Source: Hominenteromicrobium mulieris
GTDB lineage: Bacteria; Bacillota; Clostridia; Oscillospirales; Acutalibacteraceae
Reading direction: 5' to 3' (one strand)
Assembly (NCBI RefSeq): GCF_020687165.1
Contig: NZ_JAJEQC010000001.1
DNA length: 64,000 nucleotides
The notes beneath the pieces were generated by a model. That model worked only from the letters and a program-made list of their open reading frames with translations. It did not search any database and was not told the origin of the DNA. The translations under genes were made by a program, and so were the position numbers. Shown here in pieces: positions 43,144-51,903 of this stretch (position 1 is its first letter; each line of letters starts with the position of its first letter).

Positions 43144-43476
43144 ATGAAAAAAGCATGGAGCGCTCCAATGCTGCAAACGGAGGTGTTTGAGGCAAACGAG
43201 TACATCGCCGCGTGCTACACGGGCGTGTGCGATATTTCGGGAGAGGTGTTTTTGGACTCGAACGGCAACGGTGTGTATGACCGCGGCATTGACAGCAGAA
43301 AGTACTATAACGAGGCGTGCGGACAGCAGTATTCCATCACCGGGCAGGATTCCGTGATGCCGGCGAAGAACGCATTCGTCGTGGACTGGTTCGGAAATGC
43401 GACACCTGTATGGAACTTTGACGATTACCATGTCACCACAACGCTGACGCAGAACGAGCGGCCGAACCACTCGTGA
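43144..43476 (+). CDS. Candidate RiPP precursor protein
   Basis: 110 residues, unusually long for a precursor. The N-terminus KKAWSAPMLQTEVFEANEYIAAC has the leader-like K/W..P.L...F.ANEY.AAC pattern that I recall from short clostridial proteins beside PqqD and radical SAM genes. It is followed by TGVCDISG, a Ca-loop-like DSNGNGVYDRG, a cysteine in NEACGQQY and an aromatic-rich tail (VVDWFGNATPVWNF). Three cysteines (near 24, 29 and 59) are candidate modification sites. ATG 43144 follows AAAGGCGG; the stop shares TGATG with the radical SAM start. Function inferred from context only. Confidence 0.65.
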   Translation: MKKAWSAPMLQTEVFEANEYIAACYTGVCDISGEVFLDSNGNGVYDRGIDSRKYYNEACGQQYSITGQDSVMPAKNAFVVDWFGNATPVWNFDDYHVTTTLTQNERPNHS

Positions 43477-44603
43477 TGCACCCGGAGAAAGACACAGCGG
43501 AAGCGTTTTTACTGCGCCGCGCCGCCAAAACGGGCGTGCCCATCACCGGCAGTTTTGAGCTGACCCCACTTTGTAACTTAAACTGCAAAATGTGTTATGT
43601 TCGCATGAACAGGACAGAGCAGGAGAAAATCAGCCGCCTGCAAACGGCGGAGGAGTGGACAGCGCTTGCGGAAAAGCTACGCGACGCAGGCACGCTGTTT
43701 TTGCTGCTCACGGGCGGCGAGCCGCTTTTGTATCCCGCGTTTCGCGCGGTGTATCTCGCGGTGCGAAAGCGCGGTATGATCGTTACGGTGAACACGAACG
43801 GCACGCTTTTGAATGAAGACTGGGCGGCGTTTTTTGCGAAAAATCCGCCGCGCCGCATGAACGTTACGCTGTACGGCGCAAGCGGAGAGACCTACAAATC
43901 ACTGTGCGGTGACGAGACCGGGTACGCAAAAGCAATGCGCGGCATTCAGCTTTTGCAGGCGCACGGCGTGCCGGTGAAGGTCGGTGTCAGCGTGGTCAGG
44001 CAAAACCGGCATGACCTTGAAACGTTATTTCAAATCACAAAGGAACAAGATTTAGAGTTGGAGCCGGACACCTATATGATGTCCACAGAAAGCGGACAGC
44101 ATGAAGCGCGGCTCTCGCCGGAGGAAGCCGCGGCCGCAAGCCTTGCCGCAACGAAAATAAAGCTTGGCACAGTCAGTTTTCACGAATATGCGCAACGCAC
44201 GGTACAGGCGCTGGAAAGCGCTGTTCCGGAAACGGAAGCCGGCATGCGCTGCCTTGCAGGGCGGTGTTCGTTTGCCGTCGGCTGGCGCGGCGATTTGCGC
44301 CCGTGCGTGATGCTCGGGGCGCTTTCCGTGCCGATCGAACACAACGACGTGCAGGCCGCTTGGCGTGCGGTGTGGGAGAAATCTGCGGCGCTTAAACAGA
44401 ATGAAGCGTGCGTCGTGTGCAAGCTGCGTCCGCTGTGCCGCGCGTGTCCGGCATCGTCTTTGCGCGAGGGCGGCGCGTTCGGCACGGTGCCGCCTTATGT
44501 ATGCGCCTACACAAAAGCGCTCTACCGCCTGCTGTGCGCGGAAAGCACAGCGCCCGAAATTTTGAAGAAAGGAGAGACTGTACCCCATGCACAGGCTCTT
44601 TAA
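43476..44603 (+). CDS. SPASM-domain radical SAM peptide maturase
   Basis: 375 residues. Radical SAM motif CNLNCKMC (Cys33, 37, 40) and the GGEPLL segment, then a C-terminal SPASM region with clustered cysteines (CLAGRCSFAVGWRGDLRPC, CVVCKLRPLCRAC, final VCAY) for auxiliary 4Fe-4S clusters. Such enzymes crosslink or epimerise precursor peptides, for example making thioether or C-C links. Start ATG 43476 overlaps the preceding stop (TGATG), so it is made together with the precursor-like protein. The exact chemistry cannot be read from sequence. Confidence 0.88.
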   Translation: MHPEKDTAEAFLLRRAAKTGVPITGSFELTPLCNLNCKMCYVRMNRTEQEKISRLQTAEEWTALAEKLRDAGTLFLLLTGGEPLLYPAFRAVYLAVRKRGMIVTVNTNGTLLNEDWAAFFAKNPPRRMNVTLYGASGETYKSLCGDETGYAKAMRGIQLLQAHGVPVKVGVSVVRQNRHDLETLFQITKEQDLELEPDTYMMSTESGQHEARLSPEEAAAASLAATKIKLGTVSFHEYAQRTVQALESAVPETEAGMRCLAGRCSFAVGWRGDLRPCVMLGALSVPIEHNDVQAAWRAVWEKSAALKQNEACVVCKLRPLCRACPASSLREGGAFGTVPPYVCAYTKALYRLLCAESTAPEILKKGETVPHAQAL

Positions 44604-45471
44604 GTTGGGCGGTTTCTGCTTTGCGGCAGATCACCCCGATACACTCGTTTTTCCACCGAATTTTCTGCGTTTTGAAACGAAAGACGTGCAGCCTGCGTAT
44701 TTCTACACGCTGCGCTTTGTAAAGAGCATCCCGAACCCCGTCGGCGTGTGCACAGCCGTACGGGAAGACCTCATCGTGTATCGCGACGGCGAAAAGGAAT
44801 CGCGGCTTTTGGGTATACAGGGCATGCTTGGCTTTTACGCATTGTATCGCGAGCTGGACGACACGCACGCCGAGGTGATGATCGCCGAAGACTGCCGCGG
44901 CTGCCTTGTGTTTGACCCGGTATTCGCGTCGCTTTTCGCGCTTGAGCGCCGCATGCTGCAAAAGGACAGCTTTATTCTGCACAGCGCCTACATACGCCAC
45001 CGCGGACGGGCTATTCTGTTTTCGGCACCGTCCGGCACGGGGAAGAGCACGCAGGCCTCGCTCTGGGCGCAATACGCCGGGGCGGAGATCATCAACGGCG
45101 ACCGCGCTTTATTGCAGAAGGTGCAGGATTGCTGGATGGCGCGCGGTTGGCCGGTCTGCGGCACGTCGGGCATCTGCCAAAATGCGGATGCGCGGCTGAG
45201 TGCCGTCGTTTTGCTGCGGCAGGCGAAAAAGAACGCCGTGCGCAGGCTCTCGCGCGGGGAGGCATTTTTGCGGCTTTACGGACAGGTGACGGTGAACCGC
45301 TGGGATCAGGCGGAATCTGCGCGTGTGCTCGATGCCGTGGAAGCACTGCTGCGCCGCGTACCGGCGTTTTTGCTGGATTGTACCATATCGGAAGAAGCGG
45401 TCGACTGCCTGTATGAGGCGCTGTACCCCGCGACCGTGGCGGAGACCGTCCGCCTGCGCGCATGCTTATAG
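44587..45471 (+). CDS. HPr-kinase-like ATPase of the peptide cluster
   Basis: 294 residues. Walker A FSAPSGTGKSTQA (near 145-155) and the following ALLQKVQD...GWPVCGTSG resemble the HPr-kinase/PEP-carboxykinase-fold enzymes found in lasso-peptide and PqqD clusters, some of which phosphorylate the precursor. It is not the catabolite-repression HPr kinase, which is encoded separately at 50684. The start ATG (10 nt after AAAGGAG) overlaps the radical SAM gene by 17 nt. Confidence 0.8.
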   Translation: MHRLFKLGGFCFAADHPDTLVFPPNFLRFETKDVQPAYFYTLRFVKSIPNPVGVCTAVREDLIVYRDGEKESRLLGIQGMLGFYALYRELDDTHAEVMIAEDCRGCLVFDPVFASLFALERRMLQKDSFILHSAYIRHRGRAILFSAPSGTGKSTQASLWAQYAGAEIINGDRALLQKVQDCWMARGWPVCGTSGICQNADARLSAVVLLRQAKKNAVRRLSRGEAFLRLYGQVTVNRWDQAESARVLDAVEALLRRVPAFLLDCTISEEAVDCLYEALYPATVAETVRLRACL

Positions 45472-45935
45472 ATGCTGCGGGGCTGCGCGCGTACATCGGC
45501 GCGATCCTTTCCGAAACGGAAGCGGGCGGCGTGATGGAAATGCCGGTGTTCGGCAGCAGTATGGCGCCGTTTCTCATCCACGGGCGGGACGCCGTGCGGC
45601 TTGTAAAATGCACGCACCCGCCAAAGCGCGGGGAGATCGTGCTGTTTCGGCGGTTAGACGGGCAGTATGTTCTGCACCGCGTTTGGCGCGTGACGAAAAG
45701 CGGGTGGTATCTCCTTGGCGACAGCCAGACCGACCCCGAGGGCCCCGTGCACGGCGAGCAAATTTGCTGCCTTGTCCTTGCCGTGCGCCGCAAGGGTAAG
45801 TGGTACGGCCGAAACAGTGCGCTGTGGCGGTTTTTCAAAACCGTATGGCTCGTTTTAACACCGGTAAGGCCGCTTTTTATCGCGATGCTTGCGCGCCGCC
45901 ATGCCCGAAAAGAAAAGGTGCCAAATGGAGCGTAA
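45462..45935 (+). CDS. S24/S26-type signal peptidase
   Basis: 157 residues. FGSSMAPFL holds the catalytic Ser (about residue 33), and VLHRVWRV is the second conserved segment with a His, as in SipW/archaeal-type signal peptidases. A hydrophobic C-terminal segment (WLVLTPVRPLFIAML) may anchor it. In this setting it probably removes the leader peptide during export. It overlaps both neighbours (ATG 45462; stop within the exporter gene). Confidence 0.8.
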   Translation: MLIDAAGLRAYIGAILSETEAGGVMEMPVFGSSMAPFLIHGRDAVRLVKCTHPPKRGEIVLFRRLDGQYVLHRVWRVTKSGWYLLGDSQTDPEGPVHGEQICCLVLAVRRKGKWYGRNSALWRFFKTVWLVLTPVRPLFIAMLARRHARKEKVPNGA

Positions 45936-47312
45936 AGAAAACAAAGTGCGCTTTTGCGCGCTCAGTGAGGTTTTGGCGGACTGGAAATGGCTGCTCACGT
46001 ACAGCCGCCGCTGCAAGAAAATGATCGCGCTGTATATCGCGCTCGGCGTGCTCGGTACCACGGTCGGCCTATTCGGCAGCGTGGCGGGCAAGTACCTCAT
46101 CGACATCGTCACGGGGTACGATACTGCCCGTCTGCCGCTTTTGGTTTTCGCGGCTATTGGCAGCACGGCGGTCTCCATCGCGTTCGACTGCGTGGTGAGC
46201 CGCGTGCTGAAAAAGCTGGAGATTGACCTCAATAACAACGTGCGCGCCGATGTGTTCGACCGCATTTTAGACGCGGACTGGCAGGCGCTGCACGCGTTTT
46301 CCTGCGGCGACATTTTAAACCGCTTTGAAACGGATACGGGCGCTGTGGGCGGCGGGGCAGTGAGCTGGCTGCCGCAAATTTTGGTGACGGCTTACAGGCT
46401 GTGCGCGGTGTTTTTCCTCATCTGGATTTACAGCCCCGTGATGGCGCTCATCGCGCTTGGCGGCGCGCCGGTGGTGTTGCTGCTGTCTGCCGCCGTGCTC
46501 AAAAAGCGGCGGGCATTTGAAAATAAGCTGCGCCGCCTCGGCAGCGAAATGACCGCGTTTGAAGCGGAGACGTTTTACACGGTCGATACGGTGAAATCGC
46601 TCGGCACAATGCAAAGCCAAAGCCGAAAGCTAAAGGAAAAACAGGAAGCGCTGCGCACATGCAGTTTGCAATACAACATGTTTTCCGTGCGCGTGAATGC
46701 GCTTTTGCGGGTTGCGGGGGCGTTCACGCAGTTTACCGCCATGGGCTACGGGCTGTATTTATTGTGGACGCGTGCCATTACATTCGGTACGCTGACACTT
46801 TTTTTGCAGCAGCGCAGCAGCCTGACAAGTGCGTTTGAAAGTGCCGCAGGGCTTATCCCGAAGTTTTTGAGCACGGCGATCTCTGCACACCGTGTGCGTG
46901 AGCTTTGCGAGCTGCCGAAGGAGCGCCACGGTAAAACGGCCCTGCCGCAGGGCGCACTGATGGTAGAACTCAAAAATGTGACAGCCGCATACCGAAACGG
47001 CGAAGCAGTGCTGAAAAACGTATCGTTTGCGGCAGGGCCGGGGGAGATTGCCGTGCTTGTTGGCACATCCGGCGCGGGGAAAACGACGCTGGTGCGTGTT
47101 TTGCTCGGACTCGTTTACCCGGAAAGCGGACGTGCTGTGCTGCGCGGGAAGAGTGGATGCGAAATCGTCATCAGCGCCGAGACGCGCTGTGCGTTTTCGT
47201 ATGTACCGCAGGGCAGCACGCTGTTTTCCGGCACGATTGCGGAGAATCTGCGCATGGCAAAAGAGAACGCCACGGAGGAGGAAATGACAGCGGCGCTCAA
47301 AACCGCCTGCGC
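45925..47312 (+). pseudogene. ABC exporter, truncated within its ATPase domain
   Basis: ATG 45925 follows AAAGGTG. Residues about 35-310 form the six-helix transmembrane domain of a peptide/multidrug exporter, then the ATPase begins (Walker A GTSGAGKTT near 380; Q-loop region YVPQGSTLFSGTIAENL). Homology stops after KTACAW (near residue 463). The signature LSGGQ, Walker B and switch histidine are all missing, and the frame continues only to a stop at 47388 through DNA belonging to a MATE gene read out of frame. As it stands the exporter cannot hydrolyse ATP. Deletion or misassembly are the two explanations. Confidence 0.85.
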
Positions 47313-48554
47313 ATGGGTGTTTGTGTCATCGCGGGCAAATTTGCGGGTGAAGACGCGTTGGCGGCGGTGGGCGCTTCGTACCCCGTGACGATGATCTTCA
47401 TGGCGGTCGCGTTCGGCATGAACATCGGTATTTCGGTCGTCATCTCGCAGCTTTTCGGCGCGAAGGATTTTAAAGAAATGAAAACGGCGGCGTATACGGG
47501 CTTTATTTCTGTTGCGGTGCTTGGCGTGGTGCTCACGGTCGTCGGCACGGTGCTGTGCGAGCCAATCTTACGCATGCTCGGCACGCCGGAGAACATCATG
47601 GAAGATACGACGCTGTACCTTGCTATTTACATTTGGGGGCTTTTATTCCTTTTTATCTACAACATTTCTTCCGGCGTGTTCACGTCGCTCGGCGACAGCA
47701 AAACGCCGCTGTGGTTTTTGATCGCGTCGTCCGTCGGCAACATCGTGCTCGATGCCGTGTTCGTCATCATATTCCACTGGGGCGTCGGCGGTGTTGCGTG
47801 GGCGACGTTCCTCGCACAGGGCGTGGCTTCCGCGTGTGCGTTCTGGGCGGTCTTGCGCCGTTTGAAATCCATTGAAACCAAGGAAAAGCCCGCGCTGTTT
47901 TCCGGTGCGATGCTGCGCCGTATTTCGATCGTAGCCATTCCGAGCATTTTGCAGCAAAGTTTCGTTTCGGTCGGCAATTTGTGCATTCAGGGACTTGTCA
48001 ACGGTTTCGGCTCCTCCGCCATCGCGGGCTATTCCGCAGGCGTAAAGCTCAACACGTTCGCCACCACGTCATTGACGGCGCTCAACAACTCGGTTTCGAG
48101 CTTTACGGGGCAGAATATCGGCGCAGGCAAAATGGAACGCGTGCGCAGCGGCTTCAAAGCGGGGCTTGTGATATCGTTTGCCGTGGCGCTCGTCTTTATG
48201 GGCGCGTATGTGTTCTGCGGCGAAAACCTCCTGCTGCTCTTTATGAATAGCACCTCGGCGGAGGCCATCGAGATCGGCAAAAAATTTCTGCTTATTGTCT
48301 CGCTGTTCTACCTGTTCCTCGCATTAAAGCTTGCCGCGGACGGCGTGCTGCGCGGTGCGGGTGCAATGGTATATTTTATGATTACCACGTTCTTAGACCT
48401 CATTCTGCGCGTTGTTCTGGCGTTTATTCTGGTGCATCCGTTCGGCATCACAGGCATCTGGCTTTCGTGGCCGTTCGGCTGGATAATTTCCAGTACATTG
48501 TCGCTCGCGTTCTATCTTTTGGGCGTGTGGGACCCGCTGAAAAAGAAAGCATAA
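47313..48554 (+). pseudogene. MATE-family efflux protein, 5'-truncated
   Basis: From ATG 47313 the frame reads MGVCVIAGKFAGEDALAAVGASYPVTMIF, which is MATE sequence starting in the middle of the first domain; roughly the first 40-50 residues, with the first membrane helix, are missing. The remaining 413 residues (about 11 helices) are intact to a normal end. Its native promoter and ribosome site are lost, so it would be made, if at all, from the peptide-cluster transcript. Drug/cation antiporter family; likely non-functional. Confidence 0.8.
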
Positions 48555-48560
48555 ACGGCA

Positions 48561-48606
48561 AAAAGCCTTACACCAAGCTCAAAAAAGAGCAAGGCGTAAG
48601 GCTTTT
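48561..48606. terminator. Bidirectional terminator between the MATE remnant and the ABC-F gene
   Basis: AAAAGCCTTACACC pairs with GGCGTAAGGCTTTT (48561-48574 with 48593-48606), A/T flanked on both sides, between convergent genes. Confidence 0.85.
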
Positions 48607-48631
48607 GTTATTTCATTGCATTTCGGCTCGC

Positions 48632-50236
48632 TTATGCGTGACCCGTCACGCGCAGATAGTCCGCATAGGTGCCGTCGAAAACGTTGATTTTTCGGTTTTC
48701 GAGCACGACGATCTTCGTCGCAAGTTTATCGATGAAATAGCGGTCGTGCGAAATGAACAACAAGGTGCCGGAGAACTCCAACAAAGCGTCCTCAAGCATC
48801 TCACGCGTTTCAATGTCGATGTGGTTCGTCGGCTCGTCGAGAATGAGAAAGTTCACGCGGTTCTGCAAAAGAACGGCGAGCTTTAACAACACCTTTTCAC
48901 CGCCCGAAAGAGAAGAGACGCGCTTCATCACCGCCGCGCCGCAGAAGTAATACTTTGCTAAAATTTGCCGCGCTTCGCCCTCGCCGCAAACACACTCGCG
49001 GCGGAATGCTTCGAGCACGCTGTCCTTGTCGTTTAAAAAGCGAATCTCCTGCGGAATATACCCAAGCTGCGCGGAGGGGTTGAACTTCGCTGTACCGGAA
49101 AATGGGACATCCCCGAAAATTGCGCGTAAAAGCGATGTTTTGCCCGTGCCGTTCGCGCCGAGAAACGCCATGCGGTCTTTTTCCTCCACAAGCAGCTCTG
49201 CCTGTTCAAACAGCGCGGTCTTGCCGAACGAAAGGGAGAAACCCGTAAGCTTTAAAACCTCGCGCCCGGTGCGGTCGCCCGCAAAGCGCATCGGGATTTT
49301 GGGCTTTTCAAGCTGCGGGCGCTTTATCATCTCCATTTTCTCAAGGCGAAGCTCCAGCATTTTGGCGCGGCGGAAGAACTTCGGATTATCCGCCTGCGCG
49401 CCCCACTCGCGAAAACGTTTGATGGCGGCTTTCATTGCTTCAATCTGTTTTTGCTGGTTTTTGTACTGCTCAAATTCGAGGAGCATTTGGCGTTCCTGCT
49501 CCTCTTTCGCAGCCGTGTAGCCGCCGGGGTAGCTTGTGCAGATGCCGTCCTCTAAAATGAGCGTGCGCGTTGCCACACGGTCTAAAAACCGGCGGTCGTG
49601 CGAGACCATTAAAACCGTACCGCGGTATTTTGCGAGGAAGCCCTCAAACCAATCGAGCGTTTGCATGTCGAGGTGATTTGTCGGCTCGTCGAGCAGCAGA
49701 ATATCCGGCTCACGCAGAACGACGGCGGCGAGGTTCACAACGGTCTTCTGCCCGCCGCTGAGCACATTATACGGTCGCTCGAGCAGGCTGTTCAGCTTAA
49801 ACCCCTGCACGATGTTTTTCAGCCGCGTTTCTGCGTCATAGCCGCCAAGCGCCGCATATCGGCTTTGCGCCTCGGTGTATGCGTCGGCATAGCGCTCGAA
49901 ATCCTCCGTCATCTTTTCTTCCAGTTCGCGCAGCTTCGCTTCAACGGAGAAAACTTCCGCAAACGGCTCGCAAAGCACGTCGTACACGGTTGCGTCTTTG
50001 CCGCGCAGGCGGGGAATCTGTTCCAAAAGCGCGGTGTTCGCACCGCGGCGCAGGGAGATTTCGCCGCTGTCCGGGCTTTCTTCGCTCGCAAGCAGCTTTA
50101 AAATGGTCGATTTACCCGTGCCGTTGCGACCGATGAGCGCGGCGCGCTCGCCGGTCATCACTTCAAAGCTCAAATCTTTTAAGACGGGCTTGAAGCCGAA
50201 ATTTTTATTTACATGTGAAAAACTGAATTCTGTCAT
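48632..50236 (-). CDS. ABC-F family ATPase, probable ribosome-protection protein
   Basis: 534 residues: two ABC ATPase domains without membrane segments. First domain GRNGTGKST, LSGGQKT, LLLDEPTNHLD; second GANGTGKTS, SLSGGEK, LILDEPTNHID; an interdomain linker (about 240-320, KNQQKQIEAMKAAIKRF) that in ribosome-protection members reaches the peptidyl-transferase centre. ATG 50236 follows AGGAGC. The attenuator and leader peptide upstream strongly suggest drug-induced expression, as for Vga/Lsa/Msr-type proteins; the drug class is unknown. Convergent with the MATE remnant. Confidence 0.88.
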   Translation of the reverse strand: MTEFSFSHVNKNFGFKPVLKDLSFEVMTGERAALIGRNGTGKSTILKLLASEESPDSGEISLRRGANTALLEQIPRLRGKDATVYDVLCEPFAEVFSVEAKLRELEEKMTEDFERYADAYTEAQSRYAALGGYDAETRLKNIVQGFKLNSLLERPYNVLSGGQKTVVNLAAVVLREPDILLLDEPTNHLDMQTLDWFEGFLAKYRGTVLMVSHDRRFLDRVATRTLILEDGICTSYPGGYTAAKEEQERQMLLEFEQYKNQQKQIEAMKAAIKRFREWGAQADNPKFFRRAKMLELRLEKMEMIKRPQLEKPKIPMRFAGDRTGREVLKLTGFSLSFGKTALFEQAELLVEEKDRMAFLGANGTGKTSLLRAIFGDVPFSGTAKFNPSAQLGYIPQEIRFLNDKDSVLEAFRRECVCGEGEARQILAKYYFCGAAVMKRVSSLSGGEKVLLKLAVLLQNRVNFLILDEPTNHIDIETREMLEDALLEFSGTLLFISHDRYFIDKLATKIVVLENRKINVFDGTYADYLRVTGHA

Positions 50237-50273
50237 TTTTATCGCTCCTGTTTTTGAATTGATTTGTACATTC

Positions 50274-50363
50274 AAAAAAGCAGGCCGAGACAGAATACAT
50301 CAGGCGATCCAAAGAATCGCTCCGTACAAATGGATAGCCTTAGTCTCTGTCCATAGAGCCTGC
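50274..50363 (-). promoter_or_regulatory. Transcription attenuator of the ABC-F gene
   Basis: On the minus strand GCAGGC (50363-50358) pairs with GCCTGC (50285-50280) and GACAGA with TCTGTC, enclosing a GCGAT/ATCGC hairpin, and six T follow (50279-50274): a terminator before the ABC-F ribosome site. Alternatively GGCGAT and GCTCCGTGCA inside the leader peptide gene can pair with ATCGCC and TGTACGGAGC, which breaks the terminator. Ribosome stalling on the leader peptide would choose between the two folds. Confidence 0.75.
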
Positions 50364-50420
50364 ACGGAGCACATCGCCAGTGATTCGGAAGCAAAATGCC
50401 CGATAGTTGATCCGAATCAT
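50340..50420 (-). CDS. Leader peptide of the ABC-F gene
   Basis: A 26-codon frame from ATG 50420 to TAA, ten bases after AAAGGA and about 37 nt after the predicted transcript start. It begins MIRINYRAFCFRITGD and ends DRD; Arg/Ile/Phe codons are common. Its 3' half contains the left arm of the antiterminator. The position fits a nascent peptide that arrests ribosomes in the presence of a translation inhibitor. Confidence 0.7.
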   Translation of the reverse strand: MIRINYRAFCFRITGDVLRAGSMDRD

Positions 50421-50463
50421 ACACTCACCGTCCTTTCGTGCGCGAAAGCGCTTTACTTTTACC

Positions 50464-50492
50464 AGTATAGCGCACAAAAACGGACTTTTCAA
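50464..50492 (-). promoter_or_regulatory. Promoter of the ABC-F transcription unit
   Basis: Minus strand TTGAAA (50492-50487), 17-nt spacer, TATACT (50469-50464). It gives a leader of roughly 220 nt before the ABC-F start. Confidence 0.8.
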
Positions 50493-50530
50493 GAAGAATT
50501 AATACGCCACGGCGGAAAGCGGAGTTTAAG

Positions 50531-50559
50531 TTGATTTTTGGCGGCAAATCCGCTATAAT
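50531..50559 (+). promoter_or_regulatory. Promoter of hprK
   Basis: TTGATT (50531-50536), 17-nt spacer, TATAAT (50554-50559). The leader (to 50683) contains two hairpins, GGCGT/ACGCC (about 50583-50604) and GCAAAAGCC/GGCTTTTGC (50617-50625 with 50644-50652), without a T-tract, so they are not terminators. Confidence 0.75.
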
Positions 50560-50683
50560 AATATAAGATAACAGGCACCTTAGGCGTGCTTTGTGTGGGA
50601 CGCCGAAAACAAGGGAGCAAAAGCCGCTAAAACAGCATAAAAAGGCTTTTGCAGCCGTCTTAACTTTAGGGAGGAAGATCACG

Positions 50684-51649
50684 ATGCCGGAAGTTTACAC
50701 CATACCGCTTTCCAAGATCATTCACGAGTTACAGCTTGAGACCGCTTTTCTGCCGAAGAGCGCCGATGATATTTTGATTCAATCGAGAGACGTTGTTCGC
50801 CCCGGCATGGAGCTGAACGGCTACCACGAATATTTTGACCCGAATCGCATCGCCGTTTTAGGCCGTGCGGAAATGTACATGCTGGAGAGCTTAAAGCCGG
50901 AGCGCCGCGCCATGGCGCTGGACAGCTACCTGTCTCTGAAGCCGCCGGCAGTGATTGTTGCCCGCGGTATTGACCCCGGCAAGGACTTCATGGAGATTGC
51001 CGAAACGTACCACGTGCCGGTGCTGCGCACGACGGAGTCGACCTCAAATGTTGTCGCGTCGCTCGTTGCGTATTTGAACGTCGAGCTTGCGCCGCGCATC
51101 ACACGCCACGGCGTGTTGGTGGAGGTTTACGGCGAAGGTATTCTGCTTGTCGGCGACAGCGGCGTCGGCAAGAGCGAGACGGCCATCGAGCTCATCAAGC
51201 GCGGCCACCGTCTCATCGCGGACGATGCGGTGGAAATTCGCCGCGTATCCAGCAAATCGCTCGTCGGTCAGTCCCCGGAGAACATCCGTCACTTCATCGA
51301 GCTGCGCGGCATCGGCATCATCAATGCCCGTCGCATTTTCGGTATGGGCGCCGTTAAGCTGCAGGAGAAAATTGACATGTGCATCAACCTGGAGATCTGG
51401 GACGCGACGAAGGTCTACGACCGCATGGGCATGGACAGCGAATACACGGAAATTCTCGGCATCAAGGTGCCGGTGATGACGATCCCGGTAAAGCCCGGCC
51501 GTAACCTTGCCATCATCATTGAAGTTGCGGCGATGAATAACCGCCAGAAGAAAATGGGCTACAACGCCGCCTACGAGCTGCTCTCCGCGCTCGGCATGGA
51601 TGCTTCCATGATGCCGCACGAGGAGATTAAGAGAGATTTGGATATTTAA
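50684..51649 (+). CDS. hprK: HPr kinase/phosphorylase
   Basis: 321 residues. Phosphorylates HPr on Ser46 to trigger carbon catabolite control, and reverses it. N-terminal domain (about 1-125) with RPGMELNGYHEYFDPNRIAVLG, then the kinase domain with Walker A GDSGVGKSE near 160, the HprK signature (ELRGIGIINARRIFGMGAV) and the C-terminal helix. ATG 50684 follows GGGAGG by nine bases; the frame is open further upstream but unsupported. It heads a block of central-metabolism and cell-wall genes. Confidence 0.96.
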   Translation: MPEVYTIPLSKIIHELQLETAFLPKSADDILIQSRDVVRPGMELNGYHEYFDPNRIAVLGRAEMYMLESLKPERRAMALDSYLSLKPPAVIVARGIDPGKDFMEIAETYHVPVLRTTESTSNVVASLVAYLNVELAPRITRHGVLVEVYGEGILLVGDSGVGKSETAIELIKRGHRLIADDAVEIRRVSSKSLVGQSPENIRHFIELRGIGIINARRIFGMGAVKLQEKIDMCINLEIWDATKVYDRMGMDSEYTEILGIKVPVMTIPVKPGRNLAIIIEVAAMNNRQKKMGYNAAYELLSALGMDASMMPHEEIKRDLDI

Positions 51650-51668
51650 CAGCATGATTTTAGTATAA

Positions 51669-51864
51669 AACAAGATGTTTTGGCATCTTGTTCAGGATCC
51701 CCCTTTGATAGGGTTTTCTGCGGTCGGACAATTCACCGGATTGTCCGATCTACCTTCCTGATCTTTTGGTAGGCAAAAGGGTTTCGCTTTCTGCGGAAAG
51801 CGGCTTAGGGCGCTGCCCTAAGAACCTGTAAACTTCCTGAAGAAAGTTCAATCAAAGACTTTTA
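51669..51864 (+). repeat. Dispersed multi-hairpin repeat, copy B
   Basis: Same order and loops as copy A at 23903: H1 AACAAGATG/CATCTTGTT with loop TTTTGG; TTTGATAGGGTTTTCT; H3 GGTCGGACAAT/ATTGTCCGATC with loop TCACCGG; TTCCTGATCT; H4 CGCTTTC/GAAAGCG with loop TGCG; H5 CTTAGGGC/GCCCTAAG; H6 AACTT/AAGTT; then TCAAAGACTTTT. It fills the hprK-PHP gap and is orientated with transcription; H1, 20 nt after the hprK stop, may also terminate hprK although only weakly T-flanked. Confidence 0.8.
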
Positions 51865-51903
51865 ACCGCGTTTAAGGTTAGCTGAAAGTGAGAAAATATC
51901 ATC

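Noticed and set aside
44587..45471. Second HPr kinase for catabolite control
   Set aside because: The HprK signature is missing and the gene is embedded in the peptide cluster; true hprK is at 50684.
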